A DNA stretch of 32,756 nucleotides. Origin: Actinophytocola sp045807065 (GTDB lineage Bacteria > Actinomycetota > Actinomycetes > Mycobacteriales > Pseudonocardiaceae). Of this stretch, positions 24,487-32,756 are shown piece by piece. Where the stretch lies: assembly GCF_045807065.1 (NCBI RefSeq), contig NZ_JBJMIE010000016.1, positions 1 to 32,756 of the forward strand, in the 5' to 3' direction. The notes under the pieces are model-generated. The model ran no database searches. It was given only the letters and a program-made list of their open reading frames with translations, and was not told the origin of the DNA. Position 1 is the stretch's first letter, and each line of letters starts with the position of its first letter. The position numbers and the translations under genes are program-made.

Positions 24487-25848
24487 TCACGGCCCGGTCA
24501 CCCGCACCAGCACCGGTGGACCGGTGAACTGGCCGCACATCTGGACCGCACCGGCGAGTGCGCCCTGGATGGTGGTGTCGATCAGCACCGGCTGCTCAGC
24601 GGGCTGGGTCGCGTCACCGCAGACCAGGACGGCGAAGTTGTTCACGGGCGGACCGGTGTAGACCAGCTGGGTGTTGACGATCACGAGCCGCTTCAGGCCG
24701 CCGGTGGCCACAAGCGGACCCGGCGTGGCCTGCTCGACACGGACACCGGACACCAGAACGTCCTGCGGATAGGCACCACTCTGGTTGCCCACCCTGATCG
24801 ACGCGCCGGGCCCCGCCTCCGCCGGCCGGTCGATCACGCTGTCCAGTATCCGCAGGTTCACCACACGCTTGCGGGCGACCACGGCCGCCTCCGAGTCGCC
24901 GGGCAGGCTGCGCAGGTGCAGCCGGGACAGCGTCACGTCGGCGGCGTCCAGGATGGACAGCGTGCCGTCCTCGACGATCGAGTCGGTGAGGGTCACGTTC
25001 TGCGCCACCGCGCACCCCGCGCCGTGGATCGTGACGGCCAGGCCCTGCGTGGTCGCCCGGCGCAGGGTGAGTGCCCGCATGAGGACGTTCTTGATGACCG
25101 GCTGGCAGTTGAAGGCCTCCCCGCCGGTCGGCTCGAAGTCGATGGCCTGGTCACCCACCTTCACCGACTCGCTGCGCTCGATCACCAGCCCGTCGACGCC
25201 ACGCTGGAGACCGACGAACGACCGGTCGCAGTCGACACCGAGAGTGTCACGGATCGTCGTGTCCCGCACCCAGTCCGTGGCCGTCCCGAGCAGGCGGATG
25301 CAGTCACCGCCCGTACTCGGGCCGATCGCCGGCAGGTTGAAGGTGACGTGTTCGACCACCACGTGCTGGGTTGGGCCGATGAGCTGCAACAGGTGCGTCT
25401 GCTCGCCCGTGTTCGTGCGTTGGGAGCCGTCAAGCGTCAGCCCCGTGATCGTGACGTCCGTGGCGCCGGCGACGTCGAGCAGCCACCAGTCCGCCGTGTT
25501 CACACTGGGTCCGAGCATCGCCAGCGTGGTGACGCCCTGCCCGGCACCGCGGAACACAAGCGAGGAGCTGATCCGCAGGCTCGGGATGGAGGCGACGCCC
25601 GCGGTCGGTTTGCGGGTGGCGTGAAACGTCCCCGGCCCCAGCTCGAGGCAACCCGTGCCGGCCTGCGCCGCGTCGATAGCGGCCTGCAACTGGACACGAT
25701 CGTCCAGACCATCATTCGGCACCGCACCGAAATCCTCGGCATGAGTGCACGCCGTACTCGCCGGTGCCGCAGCCGTGACCCCCGTCCCCATCACGACACA
25801 GCCGGCGAAAACCAGAAACACGGCAAGCAGGTATCTCCGATACTTCAT
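24487..25848 (-). CDS. Secreted right-handed beta-helix protein (pectate-lyase-3-like)
   Basis: This 453-residue exported protein has a signal peptide (MKYRRYLLAVFLVFAGCVVMGTGVTAAAPA). DFGAVPNDGLDDRVQLQAAIDAAQ follows at about residue 38, the usual opening of Pectate_lyase_3/glycosyl-hydrolase-28-like beta-helix domains. The rest is a run of strand-rich turns (DVTITGLTLDG, VVVEHVTFNLP, NVLMRALTLRR, LRILDSVIDR). The catalytic residues of polygalacturonases are not evident, so a polysaccharide-binding or lyase role is a family-level inference. A GAGGAG site precedes two ATGs (25860 and 25848); I chose the second because spacing to the first is one base. A strong hairpin follows the stop. Confidence 0.8.
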   Translation of the reverse strand: MKYRRYLLAVFLVFAGCVVMGTGVTAAAPASTACTHAEDFGAVPNDGLDDRVQLQAAIDAAQAGTGCLELGPGTFHATRKPTAGVASIPSLRISSSLVFRGAGQGVTTLAMLGPSVNTADWWLLDVAGATDVTITGLTLDGSQRTNTGEQTHLLQLIGPTQHVVVEHVTFNLPAIGPSTGGDCIRLLGTATDWVRDTTIRDTLGVDCDRSFVGLQRGVDGLVIERSESVKVGDQAIDFEPTGGEAFNCQPVIKNVLMRALTLRRATTQGLAVTIHGAGCAVAQNVTLTDSIVEDGTLSILDAADVTLSRLHLRSLPGDSEAAVVARKRVVNLRILDSVIDRPAEAGPGASIRVGNQSGAYPQDVLVSGVRVEQATPGPLVATGGLKRLVIVNTQLVYTGPPVNNFAVLVCGDATQPAEQPVLIDTTIQGALAGAVQMCGQFTGPPVLVRVTGP

Positions 25849-25861
25849 ATCATCATCCATT

Positions 25862-26232
25862 CTCCTCGCAGACGAAACTCGTCCGCTCCTCGTCCCTACC
25901 GTTGGCGGCGCAAAAGCCTCTGACCGACCTGAGGTCGTCCCAAGAGGCAACGCGGGGTTCCGCCGGCGAACCAGCGGATCGTCATCGGCGCGGTGGCATA
26001 GGCACAGCTCATCGAGCACTCGACCGTCGAGATCGGGAACGACGCGCGGAACAGGACTTCGACATTCGAGTCCTTCGGCGGATCGAACACGACTACCGCG
26101 AACTCAAAGACGGACTCGTGGCTCGATCACTTCGAAAGTCGCTCCTGGCTGGGCTGGCACCGACATGTCCCTCGCCGGGACCCTGGCCCTCAAGGCAGGG
26201 CGCTATCGCCTGGGGAGCAGGTCCGCCGGGGA
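25862..26232. other. Gap between secreted-protein genes
   Basis: Apart from a transposase remnant around 26076-26180, I see no gene. The upstream control region of the beta-helix gene must lie near 25862-25950, but no clear promoter hexamers were found. Confidence 0.35.
26076..26180 (+). pseudogene. IS701-type transposase remnant
   Basis: Plus-strand codons read RRIEHDYRELKDGL at 26076-26117. After a one-base frameshift they read LDHFESRSWLGWHRHV to about 26168. This pair is the well-known IEHDYRELK---GLDHFEGRS--GWHRHV stretch near the C-terminus of IS701-family transposases, including the last catalytic Glu. Nothing more of the element is recognisable on either side. Confidence 0.6.
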
Positions 26233-26805
26233 CTACCTCACCTGCCAGTACTGCGCGTCGTTGCCTTGGCAGGTCCATTGCATGAGCAGACTGGAGGCGC
26301 CGCCAACCGTGTCCAAACACAAGCCACTGTTCACATTCCTGAATGTTTCCCAGATTGCTCCGTCGACAAACACCGGAGTGCGGGTCCATTGCTGTCCTGT
26401 GACGCCGACGCACGGCCACTGCTGGATGGGCTTGCCGAGTAGAAATGAGCTGTTTCTGACCTCGACACAAAGCCCACTGTTCTGATTTACCATGTAGTAG
26501 ATGTTTCCGGATACCAGCACTGGAGCCCACGCCTGGGCGCCAGTGCCGTTGCATGACCATATCTGCAACTGGACGCCACGATTGGTCGATCCATTCGGAA
26601 CATCGACGCATTGATCATAGGCCTTGTTCACGATCTGGTGGTAGTTGCCCGAAGCGGCGGCGATGATATTGGTGGAAATGCTCGCCGGGTTGGACGGGAC
26701 TGAATCCGCGACGCTTACCGCAGTCGCCGCTTCAGCAGCACTGACTCCGGCGAGGAGCAGCGCTCCCACCAGGCCGGCGATGCTACTCATGATCTTCCAT
26801 CTCAT
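26233..26805 (-). CDS. Secreted ricin-type beta-trefoil lectin
   Basis: This 190-residue protein has a signal peptide (IMSSIAGLVGALLLAGVSAAEA, ending near residue 27), a short linker, and a single RICIN/beta-trefoil domain. The domain shows three repeats: QCVDVPNGSTNRGVQLQIWSC, LCVEVRN, KPIQQWPC and LCLDTVGG, LMQWTC, each with a Q-x-W motif and paired cysteines. Such domains bind galactose- or xylose-containing sugars. No catalytic domain is attached, so it is a free lectin. ATG 26805 has GGAGGG 11 bases upstream; the ATG at 26790 is also possible. Like the beta-helix gene next door it is exported, so the two may act on the same carbohydrate. Confidence 0.82.
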   Translation of the reverse strand: MRWKIMSSIAGLVGALLLAGVSAAEAATAVSVADSVPSNPASISTNIIAAASGNYHQIVNKAYDQCVDVPNGSTNRGVQLQIWSCNGTGAQAWAPVLVSGNIYYMVNQNSGLCVEVRNSSFLLGKPIQQWPCVGVTGQQWTRTPVFVDGAIWETFRNVNSGLCLDTVGGASSLLMQWTCQGNDAQYWQVR

Positions 26806-27330
26806 GATGTCCAGGTCCCTCCACAGCCGGGTTCCGCGCAGTCCAGGTGAAAGTCGGAGTTCCCGCCGTCTTCTGATGGACAGAGTTTGACCAGATGCCT
26901 GGAGCGACACTGAAACGGCGCTGAAACGGCCTGGATAAACGGCGGATCAGCTTGCCGCGCCCGCGAGTTCGGTCGGTGGCGCTCGATATCCACGCCAATC
27001 TGGAAGGATTCCCGAAGCCGTCACGGCCTGCCATCGACGAGCTGTCGACAGATTGTCAACGGCTCTGATATCGTGTCCAAAGCCAACTGCGCTACCTGCG
27101 GTCGATGTCCGTTGGAATCGATGAGAAATCATGGGGAAAGCGCTGCTCATGAGATTGCTGGTTCTCGCGCTGCACCAGGGCGGAATAGTCACCATCGAGC
27201 GACTCGTCGATGCGTGCGGGGAGGCTCAGCGCCGGCAACCGCCGTGAATCCCCTACAGTGGCGGCGGAGGTGAACACGTTCAGGGACACCTGGGGGATCC
27301 AGCAGCGACGCTACGTATCACGACTCGCCG
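26806..27330. other. Intergenic region with a SARP-like fragment
   Basis: Only the 117-base regulator-like fragment at 27131-27247 was recognised. The 26806-26950 part should contain the promoter of the lectin gene. No RNA gene or strong hairpin was seen. Confidence 0.35.
27131..27247 (+). pseudogene. SARP/BTAD winged-helix fragment
   Basis: A 38-codon frame from ATG 27131 to TGA 27245-27247 reads LLMRLLVLALHQGGIVTIERLVDACGEA. This resembles the start of SARP-type DNA-binding domains (LAALALHPGRVVSVDRLVDALWGEAPP), including the equivalent motif in the regulator at 30147. The W before GE is missing and the frame ends before APPATA, as if a frameshift had occurred. It points away from the intact regulator, on the opposite strand. 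Confidence 0.35.
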
Positions 27331-30147
27331 TTATGAGCCGTCTCGAGTCGGTCGGGAGGTGGCGGCGGTCAGGTACTGGTCGAGATGGTGGAGGATCTTG
27401 GCGCGCAATGGATCTGTGTCCGGGAGGTCGAGTTCGTCGGTGATGATCAGGGCTTGGGTCCACGCGGTCTGGGCGGCGCCGGGGTTGTCCGCGGCTTGTT
27501 GGGTCTTGCCGAGATCAGCGAGACCGGTGGCTTCGCTGTGGCGATCCCCGCTTCGGTGGAACAGGTCAACGGCCTGTCGGTAGTAGTCGACGGCCTGGTC
27601 GTGCTGACCGAGATGATGGTTGATGTAGCCGAGGCTGTCCCGGATGTGGGCTTGGCCGTTGAGATCGCCGATCTCCAGGGCCAGGGCGAGGGCCTGCCGA
27701 CAGTGCGTGAGGGCCTGGTGGTGGTCGCCGAGTTGGGCACAGTACCAGCCAAGATGGTTGAGGGCGGCGGACTGCCCCGCCCGGTCACGGACCGCCCGAT
27801 AGTGCTCGAGGCTGTGATGGGCGTGCCCACCTGCTTGCCGGTAGCGCCCCTGGGCCGAGCACATCCGGGCCAGGTGCTGGTGGGTACGGGCCTGGCCGGC
27901 GTGGTTGCCCAGGGCGCCGAACAGGTCCAGCGCCAACTGGTAGTGGGCGCGGGCCGCGTCGGGCTGGCCCAACCGGTCCTGGGCGAGCCCAATACCGCGG
28001 TGGGCGTTCGCCTGTCCGGTCCGGTCCTCCTGACGGCGCGCGGCATCCAGGGCGGTGCTCTGCGCGTCGGCCAGCGGCCGCCAGTGCGCCTGCCGGTCGA
28101 GGAAGGTGGTGAGGGTCGCGGCGAGCTGCCAGGCGTGCGTGTCGAAACCCGCGGCGGCGGCCTGCTCGACCGCGGCGAGCAGGACACGGTGTTCGGCAGT
28201 GAACCAGGCCAGCGCCTCCCGATAGTTCGCGAGTTCCTCGGGAGCGGCACCCGGTTGGACGGGGGGCAGTGCGATCGGGTTGGGCTGGGGGGTCAGCACC
28301 GCGTCAGCGGTGCGAGCGGTGTGCAGGTAGTGGTCGAGCATCCGGTGCGTGGCCGCGCGGCGGTCGGTATCGGTCTCCTGGCTGTGCACCAGTTCCGTGG
28401 CATAGACGCGGAGCAGGTCATGGAAGGTGTAACGGCCCGGGGAGTGCTCGGCGAGCAGGTGCGCGCGGACCAACTCGGCCAGCGGCCTGCGGGCGTGGGC
28501 CGCCGATACGCCAGCTAGACCAGCCAGGGCCGGCAGTGCGACATCAGGCCCTGGATGGAGGCCGAGGAGCTGGAACAGGCGGGCGGCGTCAGCGCTCAGC
28601 GTCCGGTAGGACCAGGAGAGCACCGCCCGCACCTGGCTGACCGGGTCCCCGCCGTCGAGGGTGTCCAGGCGGTTGTCGGCATCCCTCAGCTCGGCGGCGA
28701 GCGCGGCGAGCGGGAGGTGGGGCGCGGCGGCGGCGCGGGCAGCCACGATGGCCAGCGCTAGTGGCAACCCGGCGCAGTGGGCGACGATCGCGCCCACAGC
28801 TGCGGGTTCGGCGGCTACCCGGTGGGCATCGAGGCGGCTGGTCAGCAGTTCGCGTGCTTGGGCGGGGGCGAGCAGTTCGACGGTCAACAGGCGGGCGCCT
28901 TCGGTCGCGGCCAGGCTGGTGAGCCGGTTGCGGCTGGTGACCAGCGCCAGACAGCCAGGCGCGCCGGGCAGCAGCGGGCGGACCTGCTCGGCGTCCCGGG
29001 CGTTGTCCAGCACGACGAGCACCCGACGACCGGTCAGCAGGCTGCGATACAGGGCGGTTTGTGCTTCCAGACTGGGCGGCACACGGGCCGGCGGCACCCC
29101 GAAGGCATCCAGAAAACCCCGCACCGCCTGCGCCGGACTGACCACTGAACCGCCAGGATCGAATCCACGTAAATTCACGTACAGCTGCCCGTCGGGAAAT
29201 GTCTTCCCAACCCGGCGCGCCCAATGCACTGCCAGCGCGGTCTTGCCCACTCCCGCGGTGCCCGACACCGCCGAGATGACCACCGCGGTCGGCCGGCCCG
29301 GGCCGGCCAAGAGGTCGTCCAGTTGGGCGAGTTCGCTGCCGCGGCCGGTGAAAACCGTGATGGCCAGCGGTAGCTGTGCCGGCGCGGGGCCGGTCGCCGC
29401 GGGGACTGGTGGCGTGTCGAGGCGCGGATCCTGACGTAGCACCGCGGCGTGCAGTTCGTGCAGTGCCTGGCTGGGTTCGATGCCGAGTTCCTCAGCGAGG
29501 GTATGCCGCAACACCTGATAGGCCGCCACCGCGTCGGCCTGCCGGCCGGCGCGGTAGAGCGCGAGGATCAGCAGCCCGTGGATCTGTTCATGCAAGGGAC
29601 TTTGGCGCCGGAGGCTCTCCAGTTCCGGGATGAGCTGGCTGTGCTGGCCCAATGCCAGACGGACTTCGATGAGCCCTTGCTTCGCGCGGAGCAACAGGTG
29701 GTCCAGTCGTTGCGCCTGGTCGTGGAACCACACCAGGTCGGTGACATCGGCCAGTGACTGGCCACGCCACAGGCCAATGGCGGCCTTCAGCCATGCTTCG
29801 CCCTGCCGCGGGTCGGCGGACTGGGTGCCTTGTCGGATCAGGCGTTCCGCGGCCTGGACATCAGTCGCCTCCTCGGCGATGTTCAGGACATAGCCGGGCG
29901 GTTGGGCGAGAATCGCGGCCCGGTCGCCCAGCACGCCTCGCAGGTAGGACATGTGGCTCTGCAGGGTGTTTCCCGCGGTCGCCGGCGGGGCTTCGCCCCA
30001 GACGATGTGGATGAGCCGGTCGGTGCTGATGACCTCGCCGGGCTGCAACGCCAGGGCGGCGAGGACGGCCTTGCGGCGTGAACCTGGCACGGGTCGGGGC
30101 ACCCCACCGACCACCACATCGACCGGACCGAGAAGCCTCACCTGCAT
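27331..30147 (-). CDS. SARP/AfsR-type transcriptional regulator (BTAD, NB-ARC, TPR)
   Basis: This 938-residue protein is built like the gene at 3636. A winged helix at residues 1-95 (VRLLGPVDVVVGG, KAVLAALALQPGEVISTDRLIHIVWGEAPPATAGNTLQSHMSYLR) is followed by the BTAD at about 97-243. The NB-ARC ATPase has P-loop GTAGVGKT (296-303) and Walker B VLVVLDNA near 375, with CAGLPLALAIVAARAA farther on. TPR-like repeats fill the last 300 residues (GIGLAQDRLGQPDAARAHYQLALDLF, HLGWYCAQLGDHHQALTHCRQAL). GGGGGGAA lies just before the ATG at 30147. It is isolated, with no biosynthetic genes in view, so its target is unknown. Confidence 0.92.
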   Translation of the reverse strand: MQVRLLGPVDVVVGGVPRPVPGSRRKAVLAALALQPGEVISTDRLIHIVWGEAPPATAGNTLQSHMSYLRGVLGDRAAILAQPPGYVLNIAEEATDVQAAERLIRQGTQSADPRQGEAWLKAAIGLWRGQSLADVTDLVWFHDQAQRLDHLLLRAKQGLIEVRLALGQHSQLIPELESLRRQSPLHEQIHGLLILALYRAGRQADAVAAYQVLRHTLAEELGIEPSQALHELHAAVLRQDPRLDTPPVPAATGPAPAQLPLAITVFTGRGSELAQLDDLLAGPGRPTAVVISAVSGTAGVGKTALAVHWARRVGKTFPDGQLYVNLRGFDPGGSVVSPAQAVRGFLDAFGVPPARVPPSLEAQTALYRSLLTGRRVLVVLDNARDAEQVRPLLPGAPGCLALVTSRNRLTSLAATEGARLLTVELLAPAQARELLTSRLDAHRVAAEPAAVGAIVAHCAGLPLALAIVAARAAAAPHLPLAALAAELRDADNRLDTLDGGDPVSQVRAVLSWSYRTLSADAARLFQLLGLHPGPDVALPALAGLAGVSAAHARRPLAELVRAHLLAEHSPGRYTFHDLLRVYATELVHSQETDTDRRAATHRMLDHYLHTARTADAVLTPQPNPIALPPVQPGAAPEELANYREALAWFTAEHRVLLAAVEQAAAAGFDTHAWQLAATLTTFLDRQAHWRPLADAQSTALDAARRQEDRTGQANAHRGIGLAQDRLGQPDAARAHYQLALDLFGALGNHAGQARTHQHLARMCSAQGRYRQAGGHAHHSLEHYRAVRDRAGQSAALNHLGWYCAQLGDHHQALTHCRQALALALEIGDLNGQAHIRDSLGYINHHLGQHDQAVDYYRQAVDLFHRSGDRHSEATGLADLGKTQQAADNPGAAQTAWTQALIITDELDLPDTDPLRAKILHHLDQYLTAATSRPTRDGS

Positions 30148-30257
30148 GTGGTTCCCCCCAAGGCCCCAACCCCCAATGAATCCAGATTAGCCCGCCACGG
30201 GTTTGATCCCCAGGGAATCCCGTCGAACGCATGGAATCGACGCCTACACGTCACGCA

Positions 30258-30270
30258 AAATCGACGATTT
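30258..30270. promoter_or_regulatory. 13-bp palindrome upstream of the second SARP gene
   Basis: AAATCG-A-CGATTT is a perfect inverted repeat about 110 bases before the ATG at 30147, in a stretch more AT-rich than its surroundings. It could be an operator. The rest of 30148-30430 shows no gene. Confidence 0.25.
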
Positions 30271-30430
30271 GCACCTTTTGTCGCACAGAAGAATAACGGA
30301 CAGGAAGCGAACAGCGCCGACGTGTCACCGCCGCCTGTCTTTGATCGCCAGTTAGTGAATCCGCTGTTGCCGTTACCTTGCGTCTCGGACGTGGGTACGG
30401 ATCCAGCCTGCCCGTTTCATGACGGGGGCT

Positions 30431-32439
30431 CGACGCAGCCTCGCCATCGGCGCCAACCTGCACATCGTGGCCGTGACCGTGCAGGTCCAGGGGCCGGATC
30501 TCGCCGAAGGAAACGTGTACCGCTACAACCTCAAGCTTCACCTTCGATGACGGTGCCCCCGGCACACTTGCAGCGACTACGAACGGCGCCTCGCTGGCCT
30601 ATCCGCCGCTCGATCTGCCGACTTTTGCCTTGCCGCCGAAGGATTTGACCCTGCTGCGCCTGCTACAGGGCTCATGCCGCAAGCCGCACGCCGATGGCAC
30701 CGGGGCGCTGACCATCGCGAACGACCTGATCGCCGCTACCGCCAGTAACGGACTCGCGCGCCCGCACCAACTACTGCTGACAGGCGACCAGATCTACGCG
30801 GACGAGGTCGCGCCGATCCTGCTGACGATGCTCACCGACGCGGCCACCGCGCTGCTCGACTGGACCGAGGTGCTCCCAGTCCCGGACAGCTACGAGCCGT
30901 TCAACACCGCCGCCCAACTCGACTCCTTCATGCGCCGCCCTCTGCTTGCCAAGCAGGGCTTCACCTCCGAGGAACTCGACTCCCACCTGATGATACTTTG
31001 GCGAGTACCTGGCCATGTATCATGAGGTGACCGACGACTGGAACATGACCCGCGACTTCTGCCGGAAGGTATACAGCCACCCACTCGGCCAGCGCATCGT
31101 CCAGAACGGGTTGACCGCGTACGCGTTCTGCCAGCACTGGGGCAACGTCCCCGAGGACTTCGTGCCCGCCACGCCGGCCACCCCCGGGAGCACCCTGTAC
31201 GCGCTGCTCGACACGCCGAACCCCACCGGCCCGGGTGCCTTCAAGCAGAAGGCCACCGACTACAACAACCGGTCCGCACAGATCCGCGGCCTGATCGGGC
31301 TCCATGACGCGGCCGCGCTGGACGCCCGCACCGACAACGCGGTCTTCCACGAACCCTTCGCGCTGAACTACCACTACAGCATCGTGAGCCCGGGGCATCA
31401 GATCATCGTCACCGACACACGCACCTGGCGCGCACATCCAAACCCAAGGGAGTCGGGCGGGGCGACCAACCTGCTGACCAAGAACACGCAAGTGGACATG
31501 TTCAAGCAGCAGAACATCAACACGCCCAACCCGGACGACCGGCAGCTGCTGGTTGTGCTCACCACGAACGCACCGCCGATACAGCCCATCCGGTCGGCCA
31601 CCAGGCAGTCTGGGCTGGCGAACATCTTCGAACACTTCCCCGACCTCTTCGAGGCGTGGGACCTGCCGTCGGTCACCTTCGACCGGCTGCTCACCGCGGT
31701 GACCAGCAAGCTTCCGGTGGACGCATCGGGGAAGCACACCGGCTCGGTCATCCTGCTGTCCGGCGACGTCCACTTCGCCTTCGCGTCACGCGTCATATAC
31801 CGCGCCACCAACCGTTTCGAGGACACCGCGCCGGTACGGGCGGACGCGGTCGTAGCGCAACTCGTCGCGAGTTCTCTCAAGAAACAGGACAAGGACACCT
31901 TGGTCGTCCACCCCGACGGTTATTTCGCCTCAACGCATCCGACCCTCACCGGGATATTCAAACTGATTCGGGAGAGGAGGACCGAAGGCTACGTGGGCCG
32001 GAACCTCCCGAAGCACTCCAATACCCGTGTCGGCGTGCGGACCTTCGCCGCGATCGGGGCCGTGGAGGTCCTCAAGCTGGACGTGCTGACGACGATCGAC
32101 GCGACACCGGTGCCGGTCATCGACTTACGGCTCAGTCGCCAACCTGACTACCGGTACCGGCTTGACTACCTGCTTCCCACCGCACAGACCATCGAGTTCC
32201 CGCGGCCGTCGATACCGCCGTTGCCAAGCGGCGCGTCAACGCCCAAGCAGCGCAGGCGCGGTGGAACAACAGCTTCGACTCCTCGACGAACCGGCTCGCG
32301 TCCATCGGGCCGTGTTCGTCGCCGGCGGCGAGCCAGACCAGGGGTGCGAACCGTGCCGCCTCATCCCCGCGACTGCCGGCCGGGGACGGGTCGCCGGCCA
32401 ACCGCGGCAACTCCTCGCCGCCGTCGCAGCCGGCGATGA
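30431..32439 (+). pseudogene. PhoD-like phosphatase, two frameshifts
   Basis: Three consecutive frames together encode a PhoD-like metallophosphatase. From about 30431: RRSLAIGANLHIVAVTVQVQG, VYRYNLKL. From about 30537: FTFDDGAPGTLAATTNG, LAYPPLDLPTFALPP, LLQGSCRKP, LLLTGDQIYADEV. From about 30995: FGEYLAMYHEVTDDWNMTRD, IVTDTRTWR, GSVILLSGDVHFAFASRV. The metal-binding GDQIYADE and SGDVHFAF motifs are intact. Single-base shifts lie at 30533-30540 and 30991-31000. The N-terminal domain is missing before 30431. Family-like sequence ends near 32230, where the frame runs on into sequence antisense to a lipoprotein gene and stops at 32437-32439. Confidence 0.75.
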
Positions 32440-32497
32440 CCAGGGCAACCGCGGTAAGGCCGACGATCGCGACGCGCCGGTGCGAACCATGTGACAT
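32132..32497 (-). pseudogene. Lipoprotein gene, 5' part only
   Basis: From ATG 32497, with GGGGGA seven bases upstream, the minus strand encodes a lipoprotein signal (RRVAIVGLTAVALVIAGC, lipobox at VIAGC). About 60 residues follow, including FAPLVWLAAGDEHGPMDASRFVEESKLLFH. After about residue 83 the frame enters the phosphatase remnant antisense and the residues lose protein-like character before a stop at 32132. I read it as a real gene start whose 3' part was replaced at a junction near 32250. The function of the family is unknown to me. Confidence 0.55.
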
Positions 32498-32756
32498 GCC
32501 GTCCCCCTTTGTCTCCCACTGATCTTTATAGCCGACTCACGGGGAGCGGTGGGCACGGTTGCGGGAACGGCTCAGGCGCGCGCGGTTTCCAGGCGGGTTC
32601 CGGAGGTGCAATCGTTCGCATCCAGCCAGGCTCGATGACCAACCAGCGACGTCAGCCAGGAAGGACAACAACGAGCGTCTGGCGGTATCGTCAAGAAGCT
32701 CAACGAGTCGATTGAAGGCTGCTCGCCAGCAGCCTGACCAGCAGGTTTGCGAGCGG
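32498..32756. other. Right edge, nothing identified
   Basis: The region upstream of the lipoprotein start is expected to hold its promoter. No gene or repeat was recognised up to the window edge. Confidence 0.35.

Noticed and set aside
27385..28518. A 377-codon plus-strand frame opposite the second SARP gene
   Set aside because: It is antisense to the TPR region and made mostly of Val, Gly and Glu repeats that mirror the TPR codons.
1..32756. CRISPR array, rRNA genes or a replication origin
   Set aside because: No regularly spaced repeats, rRNA-like sequence, dnaA boxes or iterons were seen on either strand.

Overview
The window is high-GC DNA with codon use strongly biased to G/C at third positions. 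SARP/AfsR-type regulators, a Tat-secreted protein and an actinobacterial-type tRNA-Sec remnant all point to a filamentous actinomycete, perhaps of the Pseudonocardiales; the genus is my inference. It looks like an accessory, decaying stretch of chromosome: about fifteen real genes sit among at least a dozen gene remnants.

Layout. 1-2894: a LuxR helix-turn-helix remnant, an AraC-family regulator and a small hypothetical gene lie between two copies of the 3' end of an IS1182-like transposase gene. 3175-7708: a broken TIR-domain gene, an intact 950-residue SARP/NB-ARC/TPR regulator and a frameshifted tyrosine recombinase. 7983-14752 (minus strand): the most interesting part, a four-gene block of TIR-ATPase, NB-ARC/TPR ATPase, radical SAM/SPASM enzyme and RipA-like membrane protein. 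The first two genes overlap by one base. 15071-17658 (minus strand): a run of truncated genes (mrp-like ATPase, selC, selA, XF1762-like protein, alpha/beta hydrolase, metallophosphoesterase). Most lack an internal piece and are joined end to end. 18179-20605 (plus strand): a compact five-gene cluster with a membrane-anchored thioredoxin-like protein, a Tat-exported six-cysteine protein and membrane proteins. 20580-26805: three exported proteins (S8 protease, beta-helix protein, ricin-type lectin) interspersed with IS5- and IS701-like remnants. 27331-30147: a second large SARP regulator. 30431-32497: a PhoD-like phosphatase broken by two frameshifts, abutting the 5' end of a lipoprotein gene.

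How the genes may work together. The TIR/NB-ARC/radical SAM/membrane block has the parts expected of a biological-conflict or signalling system: a TIR domain that keeps the Glu of the NADase motif, STAND-type ATPase/TPR sensing, a peptide-modifying radical SAM enzyme and a small multi-pass membrane protein. It recalls FxSxx-COOH systems, which pair a TIR-like protein, a TPR protein and a radical SAM enzyme, but by eye the maturase is not of the FxsB type. The plus-strand cluster at 18179-20605 looks like a dedicated oxidative-folding and export unit for one cysteine-rich protein. All family calls were made by reading the sequence; no database search was run.
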